DNA of 64,000 bases from Ecdyonurus torrentis (taxonomy: Eukaryota; Arthropoda; Insecta; Ephemeroptera; Heptageniidae). The position numbers were made by a program, and so were the translations under genes. Positions 48,290-62,970 of this stretch are shown here, in pieces. The first letter of the stretch is position 1, and every line of letters begins with the position of its first letter. The notes beneath the pieces were generated by a model, which ran no database searches, was not told the DNA's origin, and saw only the letters and a program-made list of their open reading frames with translations. Where the stretch lies: positions 5,909,758 to 5,973,757 of the forward strand of contig OX439136.1 in assembly GCA_949318235.1 (NCBI GenBank), read 5' to 3'.

Positions 48290-48565
48290 TAATTTTATTG
48301 CATATTTTAAACGAAGAAATTATTCTAAATCGATTGATATACGAATTTCTTATTTTTAAGTTCATTAAGTATTTTTATTTAATTTTTGAAAATCGCGAAA
48401 TGATGTCACGATCGGTAACTTTTTCTTATGCCCACATGCATAAGTTACCGAACATAACTTCATTTTTTGATTTTCAAATTTTCATTAAAAAATACTTGAT
48501 AAACTCAAAAATTAACATATTAATCAATTCAGGACGATGTCCTCCTTTAGAATATATGACATAAA
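48290..48565. repeat. Imperfect inverted repeat (possible decayed foldback MITE)
   Basis: AAGTATTTTTATTTAATTTT...GATCGGTAACTTTTTCTTATG is mirrored by CATAAGTTACCGAAC...AATTTTCATTAAAAAATACTT about a centre near 48437. The pairing weakens outward. An 88-codon frame through it is probably not a gene. Confidence 0.55.
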
Positions 48566-48890
48566 ATTACCTCCTTATTATTATTTGTTTCTTTCCCTTA
48601 TTGTTAAATGAATCGTTTAGTTTTCATGGTAAAAAATTTACAAGCAAAATTGTTTGGGGTAAAAAATTAACTTTCCCACAAATTCTAATTGAAAACAACG
48701 TAAATAAAAAAAGAAAGTAATGATTCGGAACAAAATAATTTTTCCAGTAAAAAAAAAAATAATAAAGTGCGTATGAAAAATATTGATATAAAGGTAATCG
48801 AGTAAAACGATTTAAAAAAAAATCTATATATAAAAAAAGTAATCAATCAGTATACCAGTAGCTGCGTGCGCTCCCTTTCATCTAGAGTAT

Positions 48891-49003
<113 letters not shown>

Positions 49004-49121
49004 GTTATAGCTTTAGTATAGGTAAACATTTGCTCAAGAAAATTGCCCAGCTTTTTCCGCAATCTCTCTCATCTCTCTCTTTCTCTCTCTCTCATCTCTC
49101 TCTCAATCTCTCTCTCTTCTA

Positions 49122-49550
49122 TGTAACAAAATATCAAAGTAAAGTGATCTCGTCAGTAACTAATAAAAAAAAAATGTTATATATGAAAAATTAAACGATG
49201 TTTTCAATTGGTCAATAAAATAAAGAACATGAGTAAACATTGTAAATTTCATTCTATTTATTATGTTTACTTTAATATACATTATTTTACAATTATGAAT
49301 ACCATCATCTAACAAAATTGTTAAAAAAAAAGTATGTAAAATCATATACAATATTATGATTACTATTTATTATTAATGTATGTTTTATAATATTAATTTC
49401 TGAACTCAAAAGTTGAGAGTTTTTCAAATCAAAATTTGATGGCTTTATAAATAAATAATTTAATGTATAGTTTTCTTGTATTAAATGAAATTTAATCTAC
49501 TGTATAATATGAATTTATTATTTTTCAATTACTGTTTTAGTAAATATAGT
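49122..49550. other. Gene-free AT-rich stretch
   Basis: No gene, RNA or transposon end recognised. Confidence 0.5.
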
Positions 49551-49960
49551 AAAGATACAAGTTGATAGGAAACAGATTGCTTTTTTATCATTTAAAATAC
49601 TAGATTGATAATTATCATACCTTAATATCTATGAATTAGACACCATCACGTTGATTTTGTATTTATTTTCGTTTATTTGCCGTTTTGCGGTTATATCACG
49701 TATCTGACGTCACAATGTACGGCCGTGATAGGGGTTAAGAACTTGAGGGAGGGGATTAAATTTATCAAGTGAGCAGAGCGGAGACTGTGATTGGCCGCGG
49801 TACATTGTGACGTCAGATACGTGATATGACCGCAAAACGGAAAATAAACGAAAATAAATACAAAATCAACGTGATGGTGTCTAATTCATGGATATTAAGG
49901 TATGGTAATTATCAATCTAGTATTCTAAATGATAAAAAAAAGTAAGTTGACAAGGGCTTT
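49551..49960. mobile_element. 410-bp hairpin MITE with AAAG termini
   Basis: The long arms are nearly perfect inverted repeats (TGATAATTATCATACCTTAA...GTATCTGACGTCACAATGTA and mirror). Outer ends AAAGATACAAGTTGA and TCAACTTGTCAAGGGCTTT-type are more diverged. It carries two copies of TGACGTCA, one per arm (49705-49712 and 49808-49815), around a GC-rich centre (GGCCGCGG). Confidence 0.87.
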
Positions 49961-50188
49961 AACTTAAAAATAAATATTCAAATGTATATTTTCTTGTTTT
50001 TAAACATAATGTGTAAAATGAAATATTGTACGTTTATTATTATTGAAATTTTAATTATAATTAATTTTAAATGAAGATAATCGAATGATGGTATACATTT
50101 TAAAATATATAAAGCACACAGACGTTGTGGATTTAAATTTACATGCGACTGCATTACGTACTCCAATACATACTTTATACATGTATGT

Positions 50189-50482
50189 AGGGTGTATCCG
50201 CATGACGTCATAATAAATGCGCTTTAAAGCCATATTGAACCAATATGCCCAGTGCAGAACAAACTTTGTTAATATCTACATTTTCTTTTGGAAAATTGTT
50301 TAACATTTTCTTCTTCTTATTTTTTACACGTACTTGTAATACTAATTCAAGGTACCAACGTGCTCTCAAGAATATGATTTAGTATTTTTAACTGGCAAAA
50401 TGAGTAATTTTCTTACTGGCCCATGTTATTGAGTGATCCAACATGGTGTTGACTATAACATGAATTCATACATGGACACCCT
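50189..50482 (+). mobile_element. AGGGTGT MITE family, copy 4
   Basis: Best-preserved copy: starts AGGGTGTATCCGCATGACGTCA (TGACGTCA at 50203-50210) and ends CATGGACACCCT. TA on each side of GGGTGT/ACACCC suggests a TA-type target. Confidence 0.82.
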
Positions 50483-52225
50483 ATATGATTCCAGTTATGA
50501 TTTAAACTAAACATTGTATTGGCACTACCAAACTGTTTTTCTCGATACACATATATTTATATGACTTTTCATGTATAAATATATTGCGTCGCCTTAGAGT
50601 GTAAATGTCGTATCCAAAAATATTTGCTATGCGATTATATGCGTTATTAAAAGAGAAAGTAAGGGTCAAATTCCTTTCAAAAAGTTTTAACTTTATGATT
50701 ATTGCACTCTAAACCGTCGATTTTATATAATATATCTTTACCTGAATGCAAAACCATCTAATAAAATGCTAAATTAACTTTAAAGTGTTATTTAAGGATT
50801 AGCAAAAGTATTGTTCGTAAATCTTGTTTTCTTGCACAAAAAAAAAAAAAAAAAAAAAAAAAAAATGCGCATTCCATTTAAATAACCATAGTTGATCGTC
50901 ATTGAGCAGAAAACAGAGTTACTTAACAGTCATTAAAACAGCACTAATTGATATAGTATTTAAAATATAAAAATGATATTTTAAATTTAATACATATAGT
51001 TACAAAGATTTGTGTGACTATATGAAAAATAATGAAAAAGAAATTTATAAAAATTTATTTTAAAATGAAACAGTAATATTTACTATACAAAGTTTATACT
51101 GCACAGTATTGTATATAAATAATAATGTATTGTGCTCTATGTTAAAAAAAAATTAAACAATGGTATAACTTTTTTTGTTGTATACTACGTATACATATAA
51201 ATATTGCGAATCACTCATCCAGTTATTATACATATTTTCACGCTTTTTTTTTTTTTTTATTATATTCATACGCATATTTCACACTAAGGGATGTTGAAAA
51301 AAAGAGGGGTTGATGGACTCACACATATATACACATATAAAAAGGGCAAAAATCTCAAACTAGACTTTCCACTCAATAGATATGCAACAATAGAAAAAGA
51401 AAAAAAAAAAGTTATCGAGGTGGAAATTTTTGCTCTTCCTGTCTCATTTTTTTTTTTTTTTTTTTTTTTTTTTCAAACGTTGATAATCTTTTGTTAAACA
51501 TGGCTTTATATACGATTAAATGTGCTCTTTTTTTTCTGTATATTATATCATACAGGAAAACGAGATAATATTTAAATTTATATGCATTTTTTTTAGTCTG
51601 TTTTGTGTTGTATAATAATAATATATTTTATGGTAGAGATTAGCATTTATATATATTTTTATTCTCATTTTTGTGATAGTGTGAAAAAAAAGTGTTATAT
51701 TTTGTTATAATCTCTGTATATGTGTAAAATGTAAGTATGATTTTTTGTTTTTTTTTAGTATATTAACTTTTATGTTAAAAAATAATTAAAATTTACTTTT
51801 TTTTTTTTTTGCCAAGCATTATGATTTTATATACCGTATATAAGCTGTTAAATGATTGAGGAAAATTTCAGCAAATAATGTTCAATAAAAAGAATGATTT
51901 TTATTTTTAAAATTTTAAATTATAATGAAGATTATTATTTTTCTAGGAATTATTAAATAAAGTTGAAACCTTCATCGTTCAAAATATTAACAAAGTATAA
52001 ATAATATAAACTGTATTGTACTTAAAATGGCTACAATAACAAAAATATTTAGATATAGGTTCGTTCTATAAACTACACACAACTCTTGAGCCAGCTTCTA
52101 AAAAAGTTCCTTTGTTAAAAACATCTGTTCATGACGTCGTTACCTGTTTACTACGTTTATATGTATGGTTTATCATTGTCATTTCTTCGTTTAGAACTTT
52201 GCATTTAATAAAAATGAAAGAAACT

Positions 52226-52274
<49 letters not shown>

Positions 52275-52822
52275 TCTATACGAAACATGCGACTCACTTT
52301 TACCACATGCGTATAAGTAAAATATTTCCAGGGTAATTTAACATAATGTAGAACAGTGTAAATTTAAACAAAAAACGATGACAATAATATAAACACATTG
52401 AGAATAAATGAAAAAAAAAAAACTTTCTTCCATTTGACATAATTGGATGATAAAAAATATGCTTAAGATTAAAATATTAGATTAAAGTTTACTTTACGAA
52501 GTTCCACATGAACAAAAAATTAAATTGTACCAATACACGATGCATTAAAAAAAATTGTTACAAATTATTGATTAAAACCATAAATTTCTATTATATAGAA
52601 ATGCATTAAGTAGCCAACTTGACTTACAAATTTTGTAAAAATACACATTTTTTTAATACAAGTTGTCAATTTTGTTTCGTTTTGACGTAAATAATACAGT
52701 GTAGTTGTTTTCCTGGTTTCAAGCTAAATTTCATAGTCTTGTTAACATGTCCATATATATTTCAAAATGTAAGTTTTGTATGAAATTTATATTTCTACTC
52801 TAATGCACATAAGTTAGTTTTG

Positions 52823-52823
<1 letters not shown>
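50483..52823. other. Gene-free AT-rich stretch
   Basis: Contains A- or T-runs at about 50838-50865, 51449-51473 and 52227-52272. A segment at 50819-50921 resembles the small hairpin at 57568-57653. No supported gene. Confidence 0.5.

Positions 52824-52882
<59 letters not shown>
52824..52882. repeat. (AT)n microsatellite
   Basis: About 59 bp AT array, followed 47 bp later by a (CT)n array at 52930-52966. Confidence 0.92.
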
Positions 52883-52887
<5 letters not shown>

Positions 52888-52929
52888 TATTCCCCGAGAT
52901 GTTTTTACACCATTGCACTTGATTCTCTC

Positions 52930-52930
52930 T

Positions 52931-52966
<36 letters not shown>
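52930..52966. repeat. (CT)n microsatellite
   Basis: Short CT array; further interrupted CT runs occur at 53054-53084. Confidence 0.9.
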
Positions 52967-52967
<1 letters not shown>

Positions 52968-53084
52968 GCAAACTTGGTGAAGAGGGTTTGACCACTTGCT
53001 AGCCGCATACACTAGATAACACTCCCCTATTCTAAAACATCCCTTTTTTTCCCACTCTCTCTCTCTCTTTCTCTTTCTCTCTCT

Positions 53085-53561
53085 TCTACGCCTTTTACTA
53101 TGCTTCACAAGATAAGATTTTGTTACTCAAACTTTTCATCACAGCAAAAAAAGAAACTAGACTTTTTTTTCTGTTAAAAATATCATTGAATTTATAAAAT
53201 ATATTGAATTTTATAGGATCTAATGTTGTGTGTTACAATTTTTATTATATATGTTTTTTTTCTAAATTCCATTTCTTTTATCTTAATGTACAATACGTTT
53301 GTTAAAAAATGTATTCTTTGTGAATCAATAAATGTCTTTGATAAGTAGAATTGCACTCTGAAAACATACATGTTACTACTTACTTTGTTAGTCTTAGTAC
53401 TTGTGCTGAGGTACTGTAAAATATTGCTGGTAAACCTTGAAGCATGATTGGCCATTTATTTTATTATCATAAATATTACTGATAGTAATATACACATAAG
53501 AATTTTGCTATTACATTTACTCTAAATATATTTATTTAAAAAATTTATATATTACTTGATG
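53085..53561. other. Gene-free AT-rich stretch
   Basis: No gene, RNA or transposon signal recognised. Confidence 0.5.
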
Positions 53562-53782
53562 GATGAATGAATGAATGAATGAATGAATGAATGAATGAAT
53601 GAATGAATGAATGAATGAATGAATGAATGAATGAATGAATGAATGAATGAATGAATGAATGAATGAATGAATGAATGAATGAATGAATGAATGAATGAAT
53701 GAATGAATGAATGAATGAATGAATGAATGAATGAATGAATGAATGAATGAATGAATGAATGAATGAATGAGTGAATAAATGA
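53562..53782. repeat. (GAAT)n microsatellite, about 220 bp
   Basis: Long GAAT array (ATTC on the minus strand), with variants GTGAATAAATGAAATAAT at its right end. The Ser-Phe-Ile-His frame through it is an artefact. Confidence 0.95.
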
Positions 53783-53890
53783 AATAATAATAGTACCAGT
53801 ATTTTTGAGATTGTATAATCATATAAATGGGGCTGTCATGCCCTCACAACGCCTTAATAAAGTTAGTTTTCTCTACAACCTCTAGTGTAA
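53783..53890 (-). repeat. Possible 3' tail of a non-LTR retrotransposon (tentative)
   Basis: On the minus strand CTAACTTTATTAAGGCGTTG...GGGCATGACAGCCC runs into an AT-rich segment and then directly into (ATTC)n. That is the layout of a LINE 3' end with a tetranucleotide tail. A 22-nt core (53830-53851) is identical to 42533-42554. No reverse transcriptase is present, so this is inference only. Confidence 0.3.
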
Positions 53891-54689
53891 TATTATTATT
53901 ATTATTAATTCGACATAAAATGACGTTAATAACTAATTAATGTAATAATTATTTTCAACTCGATAATACACTTTTATTTACGTTTTTCAATAACAATTTT
54001 AAACAATGTATTAAAAAAATATATCGAACTAAAACAAAAAGTTTTTACACTCGCTATTTTCTTTTCATACTTTTTGAAATATTCATAACATTTTTTAATT
54101 TTAAATAAATAAGTTCATATATATTTCCAATAAAACAGGAAAACGAGTAATATCATGAAATCTTTAACCGTCGTGAAAAAGTTCTGATTTACTGTATATG
54201 CCTGGAAAATCAAAATTATGATATTATCTTCCTCTAGTGTTCTTCCTCAATCGTGTTCTATAAATAATTTTTAATACAATCTTAACAAAATGTATGCAAT
54301 TCAAACGTACCTACCTTTACATCAGATTTATGTACATGGTACAATGTCGTCCCTTTTGATCTTTTAAGAGATGAATGAAATATATTTTAAATAGCAAAGT
54401 TCTACGAAAAGATTACACGTAAATTCATTGATGAAATCGTTTTTTGTATTAAAATAACGTGGTTTAAAAATATCAAATCTACGTTGTAGGAAACTAAAGA
54501 ATTAAAAAATTGAATTGAAATAATACAGAAAGGATTAAATTCTATTTATAAAATGTAGATAATTTTATATCAATAGACAACTTCATTTAATCAGGAAGTT
54601 ACACTGGCAAGGGTCATCATTAGTTTTATGTTAATTTTGGCCAGGTATAGGGCTTACCATGTTAAATTGAGGATTTTATTTGGTTGATT
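53891..54689. other. Gene-free AT-rich stretch
   Basis: Nothing recognisable. Confidence 0.5.
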
Positions 54690-55014
54690 TTGAAAACATT
54701 GAAACAACATGTTCTAAACACGAAATGGGATCTTCACAAATGATGGTATTTTTTACCAGAATGTAAATGTGGCCCCCCAAGAGAGCTTGAAAAAATTTGT
54801 AAAGTATGCCATTTCCGTGAATATTCCTGTTTATGACGTCATAAACAGGCAATAACTAGTATAAAAATGTTGTGCGGGTTGCATAAATCGAAATTTCTGA
54901 TCACTGCTACGGTGCTACAGTTGGGTTTTGATACCAATTAATGTTATTTATGTAAGTCCCATCAAGTGTTTCGTTATGTAAATGCAAATGTTTTCATGTT
55001 GTCTATGCCTTTAA
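54690..55014 (+). mobile_element. 350-bp TTAAAG-ended MITE family, copy 5
   Basis: The left terminus is degraded. The body is clear (CACGAAATGGGATC, TGACGTCA at 54834-54841, GTGCGGGTTGCATAAATC, TCTGATCACTGCTACGG), and the right end is GTCTATGCCTTTAA. Confidence 0.82.
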
Positions 55015-56098
<1,084 letters not shown>

Positions 56099-56481
56099 TA
56101 TTAAACGTTTAAAAATCACGAATGGAGTTAAAAATCTTTAAATTTAATCTATAAGTATAGGGTAATTAGATTTTTTTCTCTTAAGATTATAGATTATTGT
56201 ACTTTTTATATGTGTGGTTTAAATCAAATTTACTTTTTTGACTTGTTTTTCTTGTAAAATATAATTACATATTTTTGTACAACTTAAAGATTACTTTCTT
56301 TATACGTAACGTTTAATTAATTATTTTTTTGTAGATTAAAAATTCTATAGTAGTAATTTTAAAATTAAATTTGATTTCTGAAACCTGTATTTTTAATAAA
56401 TAAATTATTTAATGGAAATATTTTACAATGCATATGAAATAAAATTGTTAAAACTTTTTTTATATTATATTGTATTTAATT

Positions 56482-56484
56482 TAG

Positions 56485-56531
<47 letters not shown>
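56482..56531. repeat. (TTTA)n microsatellite
   Basis: About 50 bp of TTTA tetranucleotide repeats. Confidence 0.9.
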
Positions 56532-56911
56532 TTATTTATTCATCCATGTACTTACATGGTTATCTAATAATCTATTAATTTATTATTATTATTTTTTCTT
56601 ATATTTACAGTTACACAGATTTGAAAATGAAAATATTATAATTTAAAATTTCCTATGCCATAACTGTTTTTATTTATCTTTTTTTCCCCATTAAAAATAA
56701 AAATGGTTCAATTTTATATAATTTTCAATATAAAAATAAAATAAGACTATTAACCTGTCATTATTGATAAAATTGTGACACTGCCACTTTATCATGGCAG
56801 AAAATTTTACACTCAATTTCATCTAGAAGTAAAAGATTATCTGGAGAAAAAAAAAAGAGAAAAAAGAGGCATGGAAAATTACACGTCTTGTACGTTCTTT
56901 TACATGTATGT

Positions 56912-56916
<5 letters not shown>

Positions 56917-57004
<88 letters not shown>
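56917..57004. repeat. (AT)n microsatellite
   Basis: About 88 bp AT array. Confidence 0.93.
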
Positions 57005-57007
<3 letters not shown>

Positions 57008-57132
57008 CTTATGTAAATAGCTTTAACACAAGTATGTGGTATGTATGAAAATCTGGTCTATTATATAAAATATGGTACATATTATAGAGTTTAAGAGAGA
57101 GAGAGAGTAAATATGTGGTCTACCTTGCTTGT

Positions 57133-57134
<2 letters not shown>

Positions 57135-57193
<59 letters not shown>
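57135..57193. repeat. (CT)n microsatellite
   Basis: About 59 bp CT array. Confidence 0.92.
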
Positions 57194-57198
<5 letters not shown>

Positions 57199-57567
57199 AC
57201 CCTCGAGATCCATGATACGATACACAAAAAAGTTAAAAGGTTATAATAATTGAAGAGAAAGAGGTCATAAGTTCAATATCTTAAGATTTAGATTATGTAT
57301 TGTTATCAAATTTAGTATCAGTTCATTGATTCAGATATCCATGATTAAAAAAAATTATTGAACTAAATGAAAAAAAGTTCAAATTAAAATTTCTTTATTT
57401 CTCTCTTTCCTTCAATAATCGTATACAATATTCATCGTATTTGTCAATTAATATTGATCCAAAAAAAAAAAAATTCAAACTATCGTAGTAAAAAATTTTC
57501 ATTAATAAAATGGTTGGTATCTTTAATAGTTCTTGTACTTCAATAACAAAAAAATTAATGCTATTCG
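57194..57567. other. Gene-free AT-rich stretch
   Basis: Nothing recognisable. Confidence 0.5.
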
Positions 57568-57653
57568 AAACCCTGTTCTCTTGCACCAAAATATGTGCAT
57601 TCCATTTGAATATCCAAAGGCAATCGACATTTTTGGAGCAGAGAACAGGGTTT
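57568..57653. repeat. Small inverted repeat, about 86 bp
   Basis: AAACCCTGTTCTCTTGCACC at one end pairs with TTTTGGAGCAGAGAACAGGG at the other. A decayed relative lies at 50819-50921. It could be a tiny MITE or a structured RNA; nothing decides between them. Confidence 0.5.
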
Positions 57654-58068
57654 ACGAACAGCATTATTATAAGCATGCAGGTGTGCATTAATTTTAAAAG
57701 TTGTATTTAATATCCTTTTATGTATACGCGTGCATGTATGTGTCTAATTTTAAAATTATTTATTGTAGTAAATTAATTTTTTTTTTGTATCACAAATGCA
57801 CCAGGAGCAAGACTCTTTTTGGTTATCAACAAATAATATCCTTACAAAAACAAAAATAAAAAAATATGTATTTTATGCTAAAAGCATGTAAGTTATGCTG
57901 TAATAATGACTATATAGCATAAATGATGCTAAATTAGAAAGACATAAATAATAATAATGGTATAAAATAATATAATATTTACGCTATGCTATAACATAGT
58001 TGTTATAGAGAATAATTATAGTATAGATTATGTTGTATCATATAAATTTTGCTAAATAAATAAGCTAC
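57654..58068. other. Gene-free AT-rich stretch
   Basis: AT-rich with repeated GCTATA/TATGCT words; no gene recognised. Confidence 0.45.
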
Positions 58069-58413
58069 CACTCTAAAAATTGGAGCATTATTTTAGTTTC
58101 GAATCCTAATTTAATAAAGATAATCACTTTTAAGTTATTAGCAAGTACTTTGGATCATATTTTTGTTTTGCTAGAAGTGTAAAGAAAGAATTATTCATTA
58201 TGAGTAGCTAAAATAATGCATTTTATCAAATTATTAACAATAGCTCATTTAACTTAAAATAGCTTTAAAAAACTTAAAACAACTTAAATTAGCTATTATT
58301 AATAAGTAGCTAAAATGCATTATTTTAGCTACTCGTATATAATAACTTAAAAAAGTGATTATCTTAAATATGTTAAGATTCGTAACTAAAGTAATACACC
58401 AAATTTTAGAGTG
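58069..58413. mobile_element. 345-bp inverted-repeat MITE
   Basis: Ends CACTCTAAAAATTGGAGCAT and its imperfect complement (TTTTAGAGTG). The inverted match includes GATAATCACTTTTAAGTTAT and GAGTAGCTAAAATAATGCAT with its reverse copy. There is no coding capacity, and the target duplication is unclear. Confidence 0.8.
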
Positions 58414-59595
58414 ACTGTATCATAATTATTATGCATTTATTTTTGTCACTGCTCATATAATATTTATAAATATAATCGAGTTCAGCTTGGTTCAAAGTAT
58501 AAAGTATCGTTCACACGTAATGTAAAAGTTACGTACGTCGGCATGTGTCAATGGATAAACAAAGTTAATATAAACAAATGGAGTCCGTTCATAGTTAAAT
58601 TTTAAAAACAATGTGAGTAGTTCCATTGTAAAATAATAATAATAATAATAATAAAATAAAAAAAGTCCCTGATGAAAACACTTTTTTTCCCTGTATTACG
58701 TATAATATACTGTTATTATTAAAATATAAATCTCATTAAAAAGTTTAATTACTATTACTTAATAACTAGACTTTTATTACAAATTTATATAAATATCATA
58801 TTACTTATATACAGTGCATAATTTTATTTAAGGGATGTATACTGATGGCTATAGTATATCAAAATCTAAAAAGAAAACTTCAAAATATCATGATGCCATT
58901 TAAAAGTTTATAGTAACCTATGAAAACATTTTCAGAACCCGTGACCATCAGATAAGAGAGAAAGTAGTAATTGAAATTAACATGGGCTCTTATGGGACTA
59001 AAAGTTCAAAAAAAAATAATTAAAAATCTAGCATGGTGACCTTGTATTTTTTTTTTTTTTTTTTTTTTTTTGCATTTTTGAAGATACCTTATCCTATGTA
59101 TCACTGTGCATAATTTCAGATTTTTCTTTCTTTACAATTTTTTAGTCAAATCCCGCAGTTACATGTTTTTCCACTTTAATATAATTTCAAAATAATATTT
59201 TTACGAATCTTATTAAAAATAACTATATTTAATGATAAATGGAAGTTTATTTAAAATTTATATATAAATATAATAATAATATTATTATTATTTGCAGTAT
59301 AGGTTTCTATTTATCACAAAACAATATGTTTATGACGTAAACAAATATTATAAACTTTGTGTATGAATATACATACCTGTTATTGAAAGCAAAAAAGTAA
59401 AGAGTATAAAATAGAAACTTGTCTGACTGAATATGACAGACACACAACATTTTTTTTTTTTTATTTAATAATATCATCCTTAGTTTTATTTTTAGTATGA
59501 AAAACCTACCTTCATTTTAAATTCTCTATGGTTTTTATTCTGTATATTTTTCTTCTTCTTCTTTTTTTTTTACATGCAAGCTGATCTACCTCTCT

Positions 59596-59597
<2 letters not shown>

Positions 59598-59634
<37 letters not shown>
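59598..59634. repeat. (CT)n microsatellite
   Basis: CT array 90 bp from a complementary (GA)n array. Confidence 0.9.
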
Positions 59635-59635
<1 letters not shown>

Positions 59636-59719
59636 GTCTCTCTTACGACCCTAATTTTAACCACCACCACCCTTATATAGATGGTATATAAGCAACATTC
59701 CGTGGTATGTATATACGAC

Positions 59720-59724
<5 letters not shown>

Positions 59725-59784
<60 letters not shown>
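59725..59784. repeat. (GA)n microsatellite
   Basis: About 60 bp GA array, complementary to 59598-59634. Confidence 0.92.
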
Positions 59785-59785
<1 letters not shown>

Positions 59786-60562
59786 CAGCTGTCAGAGAGA
59801 AGGATAGATTTGCATACCTCTTTCTCTCCCTTACTTTTTTTTTCATACACCTGAGCTGAATTTTTATATCATACCATGCACCAAGAATGCATAAAAATTA
59901 AAATAAAAATGCTTGTCTTTATTTTACAACTATATACCTAGAGTATACTTGTGTGTTTTTTATAATATATTTTGTATGAAATTTATTAAATATTTTACAG
60001 TATATTTGTTGTATATTGAAAGATTAGATAATAAATAATAATCACATATATTTTAAGTAGTAATCTTATTATATCTTAGTTTTCATAATCTTTGGATACT
60101 AAATTTTTTTTTAATTTGAAGGACAAATATTTATAAAGTGATATAAAGAGACAAAATTATTTCATAATTATTATTATTATTTTTTTTTTTTTTGGGGGGG
60201 CATGCTTTATTAATATGAAAATTGTACGTTTACAGTACTATATATATTATGTGTCATTAAACTTTGCTGTATTGCGCCAGGGAATTTATATTAAGACTTT
60301 GCAATGCTCGTCTAAGTACTGTACAATGGTATTTCCGTAAGGCATTACAGAAAAATTAAATAATCAATCTTTTTTTGGTACATACAGTAATAATTATGTG
60401 GATACAACATACCTATATAAACTAAATTAAGAAAAAATGAAATCTTGAAAATAACATTAATATTAATAACAGTCTAAAAACTAAATGAATGTTCCATTGA
60501 AAATAAAAATGTGAATACATGAAAATTCACATTTAAATCACAAATTTTATATTACTTTTGCG

Positions 60563-60709
<147 letters not shown>

Positions 60710-61213
60710 AATATATTACTTGAGCTTCATGAAAATAGTCTATAGTTTACAAAATTTCAGTAATGAAATTGTTACAAAAAAAAAAAATATAAATAAAAAA
60801 AATAAAAAAGATATATACGTAAACTACATGAATATTAGTAAAGTTATATTAATAGTAAACTACTGTATGTTAAGTGAAAAGTAAGAATTTACAATGGCAT
60901 TTTCAACGATATTTGTGTCACTTTATACCAAACAGACAGTATATTGTAAAGAAAATCTACCTTTCACCACTTAAAAATAAGGCTAGGATGCAAAATCACT
61001 TATCTTATATCAAAGTAGTACATGAAATGCCCAGCAACTAAATATTATGCTGTAGAAGTGGAATACAATATATTTTGTATGATTATTATTTTGCATACAA
61101 ATAAAAGACAAAATATATTATAGAAATTTTATTTATTGATCTATTTATTATTATTTTTGATTTAAAAACAAAGTGACATTCTAATAATTTCTTTTTAATT
61201 ATTACATTACATT

Positions 61214-61219
61214 TTTATT
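61214..61219 (-). terminator. Polyadenylation signal AATAAA of the SLC26 gene (candidate)
   Basis: In sense direction TTAATAAAAATG lies about 75 nt after the stop codon at 61293, a usual distance for a short 3' UTR. Confidence 0.5.
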
Positions 61220-61292
61220 AACATTTTTTTCTTCTTTAAGTTCTAATTTTATAAAGTAAGATGTTATAGAAGAGATTATTTTGTTTGAAAAT

Positions 61293-61414
61293 TTACAGTC
61301 GTTGAACGTAGTTGTTTTGAATGTAATGCACGGCGTCAAATACGGTAGGGAAGAAAGGCAAACCGTCTTCTCCTTCCACGTAGCCGCATTTCTTCATTTT
61401 TTCATAGGCATGTG
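61293..61414 (-). CDS. SLC26 gene, terminal coding exon
   Basis: 122 nt. It begins after TGTTAACAG with phase 1 and encodes HAYEKMKKCGYVEG through VQRL and the TAA stop at 61293-61295. The pattern of a Cys-Gly helix end followed by FPTVFDAV is the usual last strand and helix of an SLC26 STAS domain. Confidence 0.88.
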
Positions 61415-61629
61415 CTGTTAACATGTAAGTGAACTGTCAATATTATATACCCCCTCTTTTTTTTTTTTTTTTTTTTTTTCTTTTTTTTTACATATATCAA
61501 TTCTTGAGAAAATATATATAGTCAATTTTATTATACATTTCTAAAATAACAATTTGCATAAAAAAACTGTTCTTAATAAATACCATCACTATAATAATAC
61601 CGTAAGATGCAACTATAAAAAAATAATCT

Positions 61630-61671
<42 letters not shown>

Positions 61672-62889
61672 ATACAAATAAATTAAATAACAATCTTTAT
61701 TCAAAAAACGAGAAATTTATCTGAAAAGCCAAGGAACATAAATACAACATACAAAGCGATACTAAAATATTATTTCAATAAATTAAAATCAACTTATATA
61801 CTACAAGTGTTTCTAGAATAGTGAAAACAAAAGCAATAGTGAAATATAATCTATAGCAGAAAGCAAAGATTTTATTTTTAAGAACAGATAATAATCGCTA
61901 TTTTACATAAAAGCCATAGACCACATAAAACAATATGTGCTTTTTAATCAATCAACATGAAATGGGATCTTAAAAACTGATGACAATTTTTACCAGAATG
62001 TTAATGTAGCCTCACGAGAGAACTTGAAAATACTGTAAAGTATGCAATTTGCGTGAATATTTATATTTTTGACGTCAGAAACATGCAAAAATTAGTATGA
62101 AATGTTGTATGGGTTGCATAAATTGAAATTTCTGATCACTGCTACGGAGCTACAGATAAGTTTTGAAACAAACTAAAGTTATTTATGTAAATCCCATCAA
62201 ATGTTTTATGATATAAATGCTTATGTTTTTCTCTGGCCTATTACTTTAAAATATCTGCTAAATTACGATAATACTCCTTCCATTTAAAACTAGAAACAAA
62301 TTAATTTCATAATCATCGAAAAGACAATAAAACAGACGGTGCTCGTACAAAATCTCCTATCTCGATGTGTCCAAAATATCAAGTCCTTCATGTTAAAAGT
62401 TAAAATAAGTTTCTCTTAAAGTATTACTTTCTGACAGTTATAGCCAAAGCTAATGTAATATGTCTCAAAATGATCTCTTATGTGCCTTAAAAAAAAGGGG
62501 TTATTATTATTGTTATTTTGCAGGATTAACGTCGATGTGTGATTTTATTGTTATTTACTCAAGGGTAAAATGTAATGCGACCTATACACGAAGACAATAT
62601 TTAATTCCATAAATTTACTATAAAAAATGTTCTCTACTTTCTCTATATAAATAATGGTCTACTCTAACTGTGTACCTACGCATGTAAAAGTATCCTAACG
62701 TATATGCAACAAGAATGACATATATGTCGGGAAAATTGCCTATCTTACAGGATGTTCTCCGATTTCAAATTAATGAATTTTTTAATTAAAATTTGTGATA
62801 AAATGTTTCTAATTTTTTTCTTTTTTGTTTGTTTCAGGTATGCATCATTCTCTTGTTTCGCCATCACGTAAGTTAGTTCTATTGATTGA

Positions 62890-62970
<81 letters not shown>

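Noticed and set aside
48298..48564. 88-codon plus-strand frame
   Set aside because: It lies across an imperfect palindrome and has an AT-driven composition; no domain.
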